A DNA stretch of 64,000 nucleotides from Snodgrassella alvi (lineage in GTDB: Bacteria > Pseudomonadota > Gammaproteobacteria > Burkholderiales > Neisseriaceae). This document shows positions 30,481-39,959 of the stretch, piece by piece (positions within the stretch are counted from its first letter, which is position 1; every line of letters begins with the position of its first letter). The stretch spans positions 310,001 to 374,000 of the forward strand of contig NZ_MEIR01000080.1 in NCBI RefSeq assembly GCF_002777825.1, in the 5' to 3' direction. Below the pieces are notes generated by a model, which was not told where the DNA came from, did not search any database, and saw only the letters and a list, made by a program, of their open reading frames with translations. The translations under genes were made by a program, and so were the position numbers.

Positions 30481-30891
30481 ATGAGTAAAAACAACAATAT
30501 CAGCACAACAAGCATGCGTCTGGATAAATGGCTATGGGCAGCACGATTTTTTAAAACTCGTGCTCTGGCACAAAAACATATTGAATTAGGACGCGTTCAG
30601 GTCAATGGCGCCAAAGTCAAAAACAGCAAAAACATCCAGATTGGTGATATCATCGACTTAACCCTCAATTCCCTGCCCTATAAAATTCAGGTACAGCAAC
30701 TTAATCAAATGCGCCGCCCGGCACCCGAAGCACGGTTACTTTATAGCGAAGACAGCAGTATTGCCGCCAAACGGGAAGAACTGAAAGCTCTGAATCAGGC
30801 CAGCCAAATAAGTGCCGCATATCCAGATGGCAGACCTACTAAACGTGATCGCAGAGCACTTGATAAAGTAAAAAGACATTGGGAAGAATAA
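30481..30891 (+). CDS. hslR: Ribosome-associated heat shock protein Hsp15 (S4 domain)
   Basis: A 136-residue RNA-binding protein. The S4 domain occupies residues 11-75 (MRLDKWLWAARFFKTRALA, then GRVQVNGAKV). A basic C-terminal tail (RPTKRDRRALDKVKRHWEE) is typical of Hsp15, which rescues stalled 50S subunits carrying peptidyl-tRNA. Confidence 0.9.
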   Translation: MSKNNNISTTSMRLDKWLWAARFFKTRALAQKHIELGRVQVNGAKVKNSKNIQIGDIIDLTLNSLPYKIQVQQLNQMRRPAPEARLLYSEDSSIAAKREELKALNQASQISAAYPDGRPTKRDRRALDKVKRHWEE

Positions 30892-31031
30892 AACTCAGCG
30901 TATTGCTTCATTTGTGCAAAAAACCTTTTCTTATTCGCGATAATTGGCTTTGAACAGCTTTAAATAGCGTAGTCAAAATATTTTCATTATCTGTATCAAC
31001 AAATATTGCATACTGATAAGTCCAATTAACA

Positions 31032-31592
31032 TTAAATCGTCAACATATAATTATTTGGCCTAATATGGCTACTTTTAACAAAATTATTTTTCTTAAGAGC
31101 CTTGGCAACCATCTCTTTATTGAACGGGACATGTAAAACCGGAACCTGAGTTTTTAAATGCTTGAAAATGGGCAGTTTATTCCAGAAATAATGTAATTTA
31201 AAATTTACATTGTTTTTTCCAGTAATCAGCATATCCTTTTTTTCACGCAATTCAGTATAAATCACAATAACCGGTAATTTAAGATATCCAATACCATATT
31301 CAATCTCCTCTTTCACACTCCGCGATTGAAAAGTATCCTCACTCAAAATCAAAATTAAATTATCAGCATAGTTTAACCGTTCTCTAATTCTTGGTTTTAA
31401 AACACTTTCCCAATCACTACCATCACGGACATCGTATTTTTTATCATGGACATCATTAAACGGAAAAAGTGCATCCAGGCTTTTCCAAGTTCTCAACTGC
31501 TTATAATAAAAATAATCTTTCTGAATTAACGCACCAGCTGTAAATTCATTAAAGGGTTCTTCTACATAAAAAACACAATAATTTTTAGGCAT
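31032..31592 (-). CDS. TIR-like (Thoeris ThsB / DUF1863-type) protein, solitary
   Basis: A 186-residue cytoplasmic protein. The central segment RDGSDWESVLKPRIRERL, then ADNLILILSEDTFQSR, then VKEEIEYGIGYLKLPVIVIY is characteristic of TIR-like domains of the ThsB/PF08937 type. The glutamates in KEEIEYGI lie where TIR NAD-processing enzymes carry their catalytic acid. ThsB proteins sense phage and make an NAD-derived signal that activates ThsA. No ThsA (SIR2 or SLOG) gene lies next to it. Base composition is AT-richer than its neighbours, which points to transfer. It sits where Neisseria carries sucCD. The family call is by motif and is the least certain of the functional calls in this half. 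Confidence 0.6.
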   Translation of the reverse strand: MPKNYCVFYVEEPFNEFTAGALIQKDYFYYKQLRTWKSLDALFPFNDVHDKKYDVRDGSDWESVLKPRIRERLNYADNLILILSEDTFQSRSVKEEIEYGIGYLKLPVIVIYTELREKKDMLITGKNNVNFKLHYFWNKLPIFKHLKTQVPVLHVPFNKEMVAKALKKNNFVKSSHIRPNNYMLTI

Positions 31593-31716
31593 AGACTTTC
31601 TCTAACGTACTTATCACATGAAAAAGCGTTAAAATAACAGATATTACTTTAAATAAAAACAAAACACCACATAAAAACTTTAATATACAAATACATATAT
31701 TCAATTATTATAATAT

Positions 31717-31748
31717 ATAAAAACCCGCATCTTTCAGAATACGGGTTA
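31717..31748 (-). terminator. Rho-independent terminator after lpd
   Basis: On the minus strand AACCCGTAT / ATGCGGGTT (one mismatch), with an 8-base loop, is followed by a T run. It marks the end of the TCA cluster just before the TIR gene. Confidence 0.82.
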
Positions 31749-31768
31749 AATCAGCATAACAATCAATA

Positions 31769-33181
31769 TTATTTAACTGAAGAAGCAGCCTCATGCATGG
31801 CTTCAGATAATGTCGGATGAGCATGAACAATGCGGGTAATGTCTTCACTGGATGCCTTAAAGTCCATGGCCATCACTGCCTCGGCAATCAGTTCGGAAGC
31901 CACAGGCCCGATGATATGCACGCCCAGCACACGATCCGTATCTGTATCCGCTAGAACTTTAACAAATCCCTTGGCCTGTCCCATACCAAGAGCACGGCCG
32001 TTAGCAGCAAAACTAGACTGACCTTTTTTATACTTCACGCCAGCAGCTTTTAACTGCTCCTCAGTCTGGCCAACCCACGCAATTTCCGGATGAGTATACA
32101 TAACTGCCGGAATAGTATTCATATCTACAAAAGGTTTCTGCCCAGCAATACGTTCAGCCACAGCCACACCCTCAGCAGAAGCTTTATGTGCCAGCATCGG
32201 ACCACGTACCACATCACCAATCGCCCACACATTCGGCAGGCTTGTACGGCACTCATCATCAACCACAATAAAGCCACGTTCATCTTTTTGCAGCCCAACA
32301 CCATCGGCATTCAGGCCATTGGTATTAGGAATACGGCCAATTGCAATAACCAGTTTATCAAAGGTTTCCGTTTTTTCTTCACCAGCAACAGTGTACTTAA
32401 CAGTCACACTGTTTTCACCTTTAACAATTTCATTAACCGTTACACCAAGATGGATATTCAGACCTTGTTCTTTAGTAAAAACCTTGAATGCTTCCTTGGC
32501 AACCTGCTGATCAGCAGCAGCAAGGAACGTAGGCATGGCTTCCAGAATGGTAACTTCCGCGCCCAGACGGTTCCATACAGAGCCCATTTCCAGACCAATC
32601 ACACCAGAACCAATCATACCCAGTTTGGCTGGCACAGCTTCAAGATTCAGTGCACCTTCATTATCCAGCACATTAACATTATCAATCTCAGTTAAAGGCA
32701 GTGGACGTGGCAGAGAACCAGTAGCCACGATTACATGCTTGGCAGTAACCAACTGTTTAGTACCATTAGTATCCACTTCTATCTGCCATAAACCATCAAC
32801 CTGGCCTTGCAGAGAACCCTTACCAAAAATACTTTCTACTTTTTCTTTTTTGAACAAAAAGCCAATACCATTAGTCAATTTGGTAACAATAGCATCTTTA
32901 CGTTCAATCATTTTCTTGGCATCAAAGCCTTTAACTTGAACATCAATACCGTGTTCAGCAAATTCAGTTTGCGCTGCATGGTAATTTTCACTGGTCTGCA
33001 ACAAAGCCTTGGAAGGAATGCAACCTACATTCAGGCATGTACCGCCCAATGCTGGTCCATCACCTTTTTTATTCAAACCAGCATCAATGCAGGCCGTCTT
33101 AAAACCCAGCTCAGCAGCACGAATAGCAGCAACATAGCCACCAGGTCCAGCACCAATTACCACAACGTCAAATTGAGACAT
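31769..33181 (-). CDS. lpd: Dihydrolipoyl dehydrogenase (E3)
   Basis: A 470-residue FAD/NAD disulfide oxidoreductase. Motifs are [10 protein letters not shown], the redox pair in [16 protein letters not shown]-binding [12 protein letters not shown], and the C-terminal catalytic [13 protein letters not shown]. It regenerates lipoate on the E2 of 2-oxoglutarate dehydrogenase; it may also serve other lipoyl complexes. The start ATG at 33181 has AAGGA 7 bases upstream; a longer frame to 33196 lacks a better site. Last gene of the TCA cluster. Confidence 0.96.
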   Translation of the reverse strand: MSQFDVVVIGAGPGGYVAAIRAAELGFKTACIDAGLNKKGDGPALGGTCLNVGCIPSKALLQTSENYHAAQTEFAEHGIDVQVKGFDAKKMIERKDAIVTKLTNGIGFLFKKEKVESIFGKGSLQGQVDGLWQIEVDTNGTKQLVTAKHVIVATGSLPRPLPLTEIDNVNVLDNEGALNLEAVPAKLGMIGSGVIGLEMGSVWNRLGAEVTILEAMPTFLAAADQQVAKEAFKVFTKEQGLNIHLGVTVNEIVKGENSVTVKYTVAGEEKTETFDKLVIAIGRIPNTNGLNADGVGLQKDERGFIVVDDECRTSLPNVWAIGDVVRGPMLAHKASAEGVAVAERIAGQKPFVDMNTIPAVMYTHPEIAWVGQTEEQLKAAGVKYKKGQSSFAANGRALGMGQAKGFVKVLADTDTDRVLGVHIIGPVASELIAEAVMAMDFKASSEDITRIVHAHPTLSEAMHEAASSVK

Positions 33182-33331
33182 CAAAATTCCTTTCAATCAT
33201 GAATATTTCTGACTGATAAAATAAAACCGCAATGTGGCACAAACGCCATTTTATCCGCTGTGGCCATCATTACGGTTATCATCCTCAGACTACTCAGTAA
33301 CAGCACAGATTACAGTAGTCAGTTAATTTTC

Positions 33332-34546
33332 TTACAGCTCCAGCAGCAAACGTGCAGGATCTTCCAGAGCATCCTTAATGGCTACCAGAGTCAATACTGC
33401 TTCACGGCCGTCAATCAGACGGTGGTCGTAAGACAGAGCCAGATACATCATTGGACGTACCACAACCTGACCATTTTCTACTACAGCGCGTTCTTTGGTA
33501 GCGTGCATGCCCAAAATGGCTGATTGAGGCGGATTGATAATTGGCGTAGACATCATTGAACCAAAAGTACCGCCATTGGTAATACTGAAAGTACCACCAG
33601 TCAGGTCTTCTAGTGCCAGCTTACCATCTTTGGCTTTTACTGCATAATCGTGAATAGCTTGCTCAATGTCAGCAATACTCATCTGATCAGCATCACGCAG
33701 AATCGGTACCACCAGACCACGAGGGCTGCCAATAGCAATACCAATATCAAAATAGCCATGATAAACAACATCAGTGCCATCAATAGAAGCATTTACAACA
33801 GGGTATTTCTTCAAAGCAGCAACCGCAGCTTTAACGAAGAAAGACATAAAGCCCAGCTTAACTCCATATTCTTTCTGGAACTGTTCTTTATAACGGTTAC
33901 GTAAATCCATAACCGGTTTCATGTTTACTTCATTAAAAGTAGTCAGAATGGCATTTTCATGCTGTGACTGCAATAAACGTTCAGCAACACGGGAACGCAA
34001 ACGTGACATCGGTACACGTTGCTCTATACGGTCACCGGCAGTAACAGGTGCAGCAGCCTTAGTGGTAGCCATTGTAGGAGCAGCAGCCAGAGCAGATGCA
34101 GCTGCGGCAACATCTTCTTTCAGTACACGACCATCACGGCCTGAGCCCTGAATAGTAGCTGTATTCACACCTTTTTCCGCAGCCAGTTTGGCAGCAGCAG
34201 GCATAGCAACACCAGCCTGAGACTGATTAACCGGTGCAGCACTTACAGGAGTAGCAGCAGGAGCAGCGTCCTGTGCTGCCGCAGCTGGAGCAGCAGCTTC
34301 GGCAGTAGCTGAAGTATCGATTTTAGCCAGCAACTGGCCTGCTGTTACAGTTGCACCATCAGCTTCAATAATTTCCACCAGTTTACCCGCCTGCTGGGCA
34401 GGCAATTCCAATACAACTTTATCCGTTTCCAAATCAATCAGGTTTTCGTCACGCTGTACGAAATCTCCCACTTTTTTATTCCAGGTCATCAGAGTGGCTT
34501 CAGTCACACTTTCTGGAAGCATGGGAACGGTTACATCAATAATCAT
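33332..34546 (-). CDS. sucB: Dihydrolipoyllysine-residue succinyltransferase (E2)
   Basis: A 404-residue protein. An N-terminal lipoyl domain (lipoylated Lys in [10 protein letters not shown]) is followed by an Ala/Pro-rich linker, a peripheral subunit-binding domain around residues 110-145, and the catalytic domain with [13 protein letters not shown] near the C-terminus. It is the core of the 2-oxoglutarate dehydrogenase complex. It lies 65 bases after sucA, with a hairpin and T run in the gap, and is preceded by AGGAG. Confidence 0.96.
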   Translation of the reverse strand: MIIDVTVPMLPESVTEATLMTWNKKVGDFVQRDENLIDLETDKVVLELPAQQAGKLVEIIEADGATVTAGQLLAKIDTSATAEAAAPAAAAQDAAPAATPVSAAPVNQSQAGVAMPAAAKLAAEKGVNTATIQGSGRDGRVLKEDVAAAASALAAAPTMATTKAAAPVTAGDRIEQRVPMSRLRSRVAERLLQSQHENAILTTFNEVNMKPVMDLRNRYKEQFQKEYGVKLGFMSFFVKAAVAALKKYPVVNASIDGTDVVYHGYFDIGIAIGSPRGLVVPILRDADQMSIADIEQAIHDYAVKAKDGKLALEDLTGGTFSITNGGTFGSMMSTPIINPPQSAILGMHATKERAVVENGQVVVRPMMYLALSYDHRLIDGREAVLTLVAIKDALEDPARLLLEL

Positions 34547-34557
34547 GGATTACTCCT

Positions 34558-34591
34558 AAAAAAGGCCAGAGGCCACCACCCAGGTGGCCAG
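34558..34591 (-). terminator. Hairpin with T run between sucA and sucB (possible attenuator)
   Basis: On the minus strand GGCCACC / GGTGGCC with a 5-base loop is followed 7 bases later by TTTTTT, immediately before the sucB ribosome binding site. An alternative stem using the second GGCC can form closer to the T run. It may act as a partial terminator or as an mRNA-processing site within the operon. Confidence 0.45.
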
Positions 34592-34611
34592 TTATTCAGA
34601 ATGGATTCGAA

Positions 34612-37437
34612 TTATTTCAATTCCAGAGCATCATCTACCAGTTGTTTCAGCTGGGCAACATGTTTACTCATATAGCCCACTGCTGGTGACGCGCTGGCCG
34701 GACGACCAGCAAAAATAACTTTTTGCTTGCTGCCAGCAATCTTTTCAATACGATGACGAATCTGGAACCATGCACCCTGATTTTTTGGTTCTTCCTGAGC
34801 CCACAGAATTTCAGTTGCATTGGGGTAACGGCTCAATTCAGCAGCCAGCTGTTCGTATGGGAACGGATACAACTGTTCCACACGCACAATAGCAATATCT
34901 TTGCCCAGATCACGTTCCAAACGCGCTTTATTGATATCGTAGTACACCTGGCCGGCACACAGAATCACCCGTTTAACGCTGCTTTCATTACCTTCAACCT
35001 GATCACCGATTACCGGACGGAAAGCATGACCTTCAGTGAAATCACTGAGCGGACTCATGGATTCATTGAAACGCAGCAAACGTTTGGACATGAAAATAAC
35101 CAGCGGTTTGCGGTATGGACGCAGTACCTGACGGCGCAATACATGGAACATCTGAGAAGCTTCGGACGGCATAACAACCTGAATATTTTCTTCAGAGCAC
35201 AATTGCAGCCAGCGCTCCAGACGACCAGAAGAGTGTTCTGGGCCCTGACCATCATAGCCATGAGGTAAAATCACGGTTAAGCCACACAAACGACCCCATT
35301 TAGTTTCACCAGAAGTAATAAACTGGTCAATTGCTACTTGGGCACCATTGGCAAAGTCACCAAACTGTGCTTCCCAGATAACCAGTTGATCAGGTGCACT
35401 GCAAGCAAAGCCATATTCATAAGCCAATACAGCTTCTTCATTCAAGATTGAATCAATTACCAGGAAAGAGGCCTGATTTTCACTCAAATTGCGTAGCGGC
35501 ACATACGCACCGGCATCGCTTTTTTCGCGTTTCTGATCATGCAATACAGCATGACGGTGAGAGAAAGTACCACGGCCGGAATCTTCACCTGAAATACGCA
35601 CACCATTACCATTGCTTACCAAACTGGCATAAGCCAGTGTTTCTGCCATGCCCCAATCAACAGGCTGTGTACCTTCAGCCATGGCAACACGATTAGCCAG
35701 CATTCTCTTCACAGTATTATGTGGCGTAAAATCTTCTGGAAGCGTAGTGAATTTTGCAGTCAGACGTTGAATATCTGCGGCAGGAATACCGGTTTCAACT
35801 GGATGGTTCCAGTGAGTACCCATATAAGGTGTCCAGTCTACCGCATACTTATGGTTGTAATCAGTCAGCGTAGTCTGTTCTACATGTTCACCTTTATCCA
35901 GTGCATCGCGATAAGCCTGAATCAGCCCATCCGCCTGCTCTTTAGTAATCACATTTTCACTTACCAGACGCTCTGAATACAGTGCACGTGTTCCCGGATG
36001 CTGATGAATCTTGTTATACATCATCGGCTGTGTCAGCATTGGGTCATCACCCTCGTTATGCCCCAATTTACGGAAGCAAACAATATCTACTACCACATCT
36101 TTACCGAATGACTTGCGATAATCCATCGCCAGACTTACCACATAGCTTACCGCTTCAGGGTCATCACCATTCACATGGAAAATCGGTGCATCAACCATTT
36201 TAGCCAGATCTGTACAATACACAGTTGAACGTGTATCACGCAAATCAGAAGTGGTAAAGCCAATCTGGTTATTGATCACAATATGAATAGTGCCACCAGT
36301 AGTATAGCCACGGGTTTGGGACAGGTTGAAATTAGCCTGATTCACGCCCAGACCGATAAACGCAGAGTCACCATGAATCAATACCGGCAACACAGCTTTG
36401 CGACCAGATTCACCACGACGTTTCTGTCGTGCACGTACAGCACCCTCCACTACCGGATTAACAATTTCCAGATGAGAAGGATTGAAAGCCAATGAAACGT
36501 GCAACGGACCATTGCCAGTAGCCAGATCAGAAGTAAAACCCATATGGTATTTCACATCACCGCTAGGCAGAGTGGTAGTATATTTACCCTCAAACTCGCT
36601 AAATAAATCGCGTGGTTCTTTACCAAGGATATTTACCAGCACATTCAGGCGGCCACGGTGAGCCATACCAATCATGACTTCTTCAACCCCCTGATTGCCA
36701 CAATGCTGCGTCAGATAATCCAAAGCAACAATCGTACTTTCACCACCTTCCAGTGAGAAACGCTTCTGACCGACATAGCGGGTATGCAAATAACGTTCCA
36801 GTGTTTCTGCAGCAGTTAACTGTTTCAGAATGCGGCGTTTATGTTCAGGAGTAAAACTGCCAGCTGATAAATCTTTTTCTACCCGCTCCTGAACCCAGTT
36901 GCGCTCATCCGGACGCGTGATATGCATAAATTCCACACCGACCGTACCACAATAAGTCTGATCCAGCTTATTGATAATTTCACATAAAGGCAGCTTCGGA
37001 CTACATGCAAAATCACTACCGGTATAGAATTTGGTAGACATATCAGCATCTGTCAAACCATATTGTGCCGGATCAAGTTCAGCCAAATATTCTTTAGAAC
37101 GGCGTTTTAGCGGATCCAAATTAGCATTGCGACTACCTAGAATACGATAAGCATTCATCAGCTTCAATACTGATACCTGCTTTTGTAATATATTTAAATC
37201 AACACTACCCTGAGCAGCAGTACCATGCTGTCTGGACAGATTGACAAAAGATTCCTGAATCGGTAATTGCGGTATATCTTTGGCAACGTAGCCAGGCAAT
37301 GCGGCTACTTTGTCAAAATAATCTTTCCAGTATTCATCAACTGAATCTCGATCTTTCAGGTAGCTCTCATAAAGCTCCTCAATGTAAGGAGCATTGGCAC
37401 CATATAAATAAGAAAGACTGGTTTGTTCTTCCATCAT
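34612..37437 (-). CDS. sucA: 2-oxoglutarate dehydrogenase E1 component
   Basis: A 941-residue thiamine-diphosphate enzyme. The N-terminal subunit-binding helix (LSYLYGANAPYIEELYESYL) is typical. GMAHRGRLNVLVN and HGDSAFIGLGVNQ bind the cofactor, and DLVCFRKLGHNEGDDP-type sequence (here DIVCFRKLGHNEGDDP) forms the ThDP core. It decarboxylates 2-oxoglutarate and passes the succinyl group to SucB lipoate. The first two codons are both ATG, at 37437 and 37434. Confidence 0.97.
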   Translation of the reverse strand: MMEEQTSLSYLYGANAPYIEELYESYLKDRDSVDEYWKDYFDKVAALPGYVAKDIPQLPIQESFVNLSRQHGTAAQGSVDLNILQKQVSVLKLMNAYRILGSRNANLDPLKRRSKEYLAELDPAQYGLTDADMSTKFYTGSDFACSPKLPLCEIINKLDQTYCGTVGVEFMHITRPDERNWVQERVEKDLSAGSFTPEHKRRILKQLTAAETLERYLHTRYVGQKRFSLEGGESTIVALDYLTQHCGNQGVEEVMIGMAHRGRLNVLVNILGKEPRDLFSEFEGKYTTTLPSGDVKYHMGFTSDLATGNGPLHVSLAFNPSHLEIVNPVVEGAVRARQKRRGESGRKAVLPVLIHGDSAFIGLGVNQANFNLSQTRGYTTGGTIHIVINNQIGFTTSDLRDTRSTVYCTDLAKMVDAPIFHVNGDDPEAVSYVVSLAMDYRKSFGKDVVVDIVCFRKLGHNEGDDPMLTQPMMYNKIHQHPGTRALYSERLVSENVITKEQADGLIQAYRDALDKGEHVEQTTLTDYNHKYAVDWTPYMGTHWNHPVETGIPAADIQRLTAKFTTLPEDFTPHNTVKRMLANRVAMAEGTQPVDWGMAETLAYASLVSNGNGVRISGEDSGRGTFSHRHAVLHDQKREKSDAGAYVPLRNLSENQASFLVIDSILNEEAVLAYEYGFACSAPDQLVIWEAQFGDFANGAQVAIDQFITSGETKWGRLCGLTVILPHGYDGQGPEHSSGRLERWLQLCSEENIQVVMPSEASQMFHVLRRQVLRPYRKPLVIFMSKRLLRFNESMSPLSDFTEGHAFRPVIGDQVEGNESSVKRVILCAGQVYYDINKARLERDLGKDIAIVRVEQLYPFPYEQLAAELSRYPNATEILWAQEEPKNQGAWFQIRHRIEKIAGSKQKVIFAGRPASASPAVGYMSKHVAQLKQLVDDALELK

Positions 37438-37593
37438 GGTAAAAACCCTTTTTTACCTTAAACTAATAAAACAGGAATATTACTATCCCCTACCAATATT
37501 CAAATCGAATGCCGATTCCAGATTACCGCATATCAACATACCGATTCCAGATCACCACGTGTACAACATGGGGATGAAGCATCAGTATATTTC

Positions 37594-37613
37594 AGGCAGC
37601 TTTACAGCTGCCT
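37594..37613 (-). terminator. Hairpin downstream of gltA
   Basis: An 8-base stem, AGGCAGCT / AGCTGCCT, has a 4-base loop and lies 17 bases past the gltA stop codon. There is no T run, so it may be an RNA-processing site or weak terminator within the cluster. The adjoining minus-strand word AAGCTGCCTGAA is one base from a Neisseriaceae uptake sequence. Confidence 0.45.
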
Positions 37614-37629
37614 ATACAGACAAAAATAA

Positions 37630-38913
37630 TCAGCGTTTATCTACAGGCAGATAATCGCGTCGACCAGAACCAGTATATAACTGTCGCGGACGACCAATTT
37701 TCTGATTTGGGTCAGCAATCATTTCATGCCAGTGTGATACCCAGCCAACTGTACGTGCCAAAGCAAACAATACAGTAAACATTGTGGTCGGAATACCCAA
37801 TGCACTTAGAACAATACCAGAGTAAAAATCAACGTTCGGATAAAGCTTGCGTTCAATGAAATAAGGGTCTTCCAGAGCAATTTTTTCCAGAGCCATTGCC
37901 AGCTTGAATTTAGGACTATCAAGCAATCCCAATTCATTTAACACTTCATCACAAGTCTGCTTCATAATCTTGGCGCGTGGATCCATATTTTTGTATACAC
38001 GATGTCCAAAACCCATCAGACGATAACGCTTTTCTTTAACCCCTTGCATAAATTCTTCGACACGGGATACATCACCAATTTCATCCAGCATTTTCAAAAC
38101 TGCCTCATTGGCTCCACCATGAGCCGGCCCCCATAGACAGGCAATACCCGCTGCAATACAGGCAAAAGGATTTGCACCAGATGAACCAGCCAAACGCACA
38201 GTAGATGTCGAAGCATTTTGCTCATGATCTGCATGTAAAATAAAAATCCGATCCAAAGCGCGTTCCAGCACAGGATTGACTACATAGTCCTCCGTTGGTT
38301 TGGCAAACATCATATGCATAAAGTTGCCGGTATAAGACAGATTGTTACGCGGATAATTAAATGGCAAACCTTTTGAGTAGCGATAACACATGGCAGCCAG
38401 AGTTGGCACCTTGGCAATCATGCGGTATTCAGCAATTCGGCGGTGATCAGGATTATTAATATCCAAACTATCCTGATAAAATGCCGCCAGTGCACCTACT
38501 ACCCCTACCATCATTGACATCGGATGAGCATCACGACGGAAACCTCGGAAAAACCAAGTTAGCTGTTCATGCACCATATTATGACGCAACACACCCAGCT
38601 CAAATTTCTGTTTCTCGACTGCATCAGGTAACTCACCATATATCAGCAAATAGCAGGTTTCCAGATAATCACTGTGTTCCGCTAGCTGTTCAATGGGATA
38701 TCCACGATAATAAAGCTGCCCCTTTTCACCATCAATAAAGGTGATTTTCGATTCGCAGGATGCTGTTGATGTAAACCCTGGGTCAAACATAAACATGCCT
38801 GTACCAGCATACAGCTTATTAATATCAACTACATCCGGCCCCAAACTGCCAGACAATACCGACATCTCAAAAGGCTCTTGTCCTTCAATGTTTAGTATAG
38901 CGTTCTTGACCAT
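37630..38913 (-). CDS. gltA: Citrate synthase
   Basis: A 427-residue type II (hexameric, NADH-sensitive family) citrate synthase. Catalytic segments are [20 protein letters not shown] (His), [15 protein letters not shown] (His and Arg) and YPNVDFYSG (Asp). The start is ATG at 38913, supported by AAGGAG upstream; a GTG at 38934 is the only longer option. It lies 72 bases after sdhE in the TCA cluster. Confidence 0.96.
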   Translation of the reverse strand: MVKNAILNIEGQEPFEMSVLSGSLGPDVVDINKLYAGTGMFMFDPGFTSTASCESKITFIDGEKGQLYYRGYPIEQLAEHSDYLETCYLLIYGELPDAVEKQKFELGVLRHNMVHEQLTWFFRGFRRDAHPMSMMVGVVGALAAFYQDSLDINNPDHRRIAEYRMIAKVPTLAAMCYRYSKGLPFNYPRNNLSYTGNFMHMMFAKPTEDYVVNPVLERALDRIFILHADHEQNASTSTVRLAGSSGANPFACIAAGIACLWGPAHGGANEAVLKMLDEIGDVSRVEEFMQGVKEKRYRLMGFGHRVYKNMDPRAKIMKQTCDEVLNELGLLDSPKFKLAMALEKIALEDPYFIERKLYPNVDFYSGIVLSALGIPTTMFTVLFALARTVGWVSHWHEMIADPNQKIGRPRQLYTGSGRRDYLPVDKR

Positions 38914-38985
38914 CTCCAACTCCTTAATTTTCACTTTTTCTATTTAAATAAACTAAACTAAAAAACATTAACGAAAGAGAAGCAT

Positions 38986-39243
38986 TTACAAAAATTGAAC
39001 CTGCCTGATTTTCTCCAGAACAGGCTCAAACTGGGCACTTTTACAGTTTTCAGACTGATTGATCAATGCCAGGATTTCCGGGTCAGGTAAATCCATTAGC
39101 GCCACAAATGCATTCAACTCATCATCTGATAGCTGATCAAAGGTATGAGACATAAAGCGACCTAAAATAATATCCAGCTCCAGTAGGCCACGACGAGTTA
39201 ACCAGCGTATGCGACGTTTGGCATTATCATCAAAATGCTGCAT
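38986..39243 (-). CDS. sdhE: Succinate dehydrogenase assembly factor 2 (flavinator)
   Basis: An 85-residue protein. The RGLLELD segment is the RGxxE motif that contacts SdhA and helps attach FAD covalently. Its start codon overlaps the sdhB stop by one base (TGATG), tying its translation to sdhB. Length and position match the Neisseria and enteric SdhE family. Confidence 0.93.
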   Translation of the reverse strand: MQHFDDNAKRRIRWLTRRGLLELDIILGRFMSHTFDQLSDDELNAFVALMDLPDPEILALINQSENCKSAQFEPVLEKIRQVQFL

Positions 39244-39947
39244 CAGATTGCTCTTCTTAACATTAAATCTTTAATCTTACCGATAGCCCGCGTTGGATTC
39301 AGATGTTTCGGACAAACATCCACACAATTCATAATTGTATGGCAACGGAACAGCCGGTAAGGATCGTTCAGATTATCCAGACGTTCATTAGTGCGCGTAT
39401 CACGAGTATCAGCAATAAAACGATAAGCATTCAACAAACCGGACGGGCCAACAAATTTGTCTGGATTCCACCAGAACGAAGGACATGAGGTAGAACAGCA
39501 GGCACACAAAATACATTCATACAGGCCGTCCAGCTCTTTGCGTTCCGCCTGCGACTGTAAACGCTCCCCTGTCGGTGCCGCCGTGTCATTAATCAAATAG
39601 GGTTTAACCGAATGATATTGATTAAAGAACTGCGTAAAATCAACAATTAAGTCACGAATAACAGGCAAAGCTGGCAGTGGTTTCAAAACAATTGGCTGCT
39701 TCAAACTGCGAATATCAGTCAGACAGGCCAAGCCATTCTTACCATTAATATTCATCCCATCAGAACCACAAATCCCTTCACGGCAGGAGCGACGGAAAGA
39801 CAAGCTGTCATCCTGCGCCTTAAGCTTGATTAGCGCATCCAACAGCTTCACATCTGTAGGTTCGATTTCGAGTTCATAATCTTTCATGTACGGCTTGGCA
39901 TCCACATCAGGATTGTAGCGGTACACTTGGAAGCGGATTTTTTCCAT
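39243..39947 (-). CDS. sdhB: Succinate dehydrogenase iron-sulfur subunit
   Basis: A 234-residue protein carrying the three clusters. The [2Fe-2S] site is CREGICGSDGMNINGKNGLA followed by C, the [4Fe-4S] site is CILCACCSTSCP, and the [3Fe-4S] site is CHTIMNCVDVCPKHLNP. It passes electrons from SdhA to ubiquinone at the membrane anchor. It lies 12 bases after sdhA. Confidence 0.97.
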   Translation of the reverse strand: MEKIRFQVYRYNPDVDAKPYMKDYELEIEPTDVKLLDALIKLKAQDDSLSFRRSCREGICGSDGMNINGKNGLACLTDIRSLKQPIVLKPLPALPVIRDLIVDFTQFFNQYHSVKPYLINDTAAPTGERLQSQAERKELDGLYECILCACCSTSCPSFWWNPDKFVGPSGLLNAYRFIADTRDTRTNERLDNLNDPYRLFRCHTIMNCVDVCPKHLNPTRAIGKIKDLMLRRAI

Positions 39948-39959
39948 CTTGATAGTTCC

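Noticed and set aside
37510-37560. Two short direct repeats (CCGATTCCAGAT) between gltA and sucA
   Set aside because: Only two short units and no sign of an array; too little to call an operator or a CRISPR. No CRISPR array was seen anywhere in the window.
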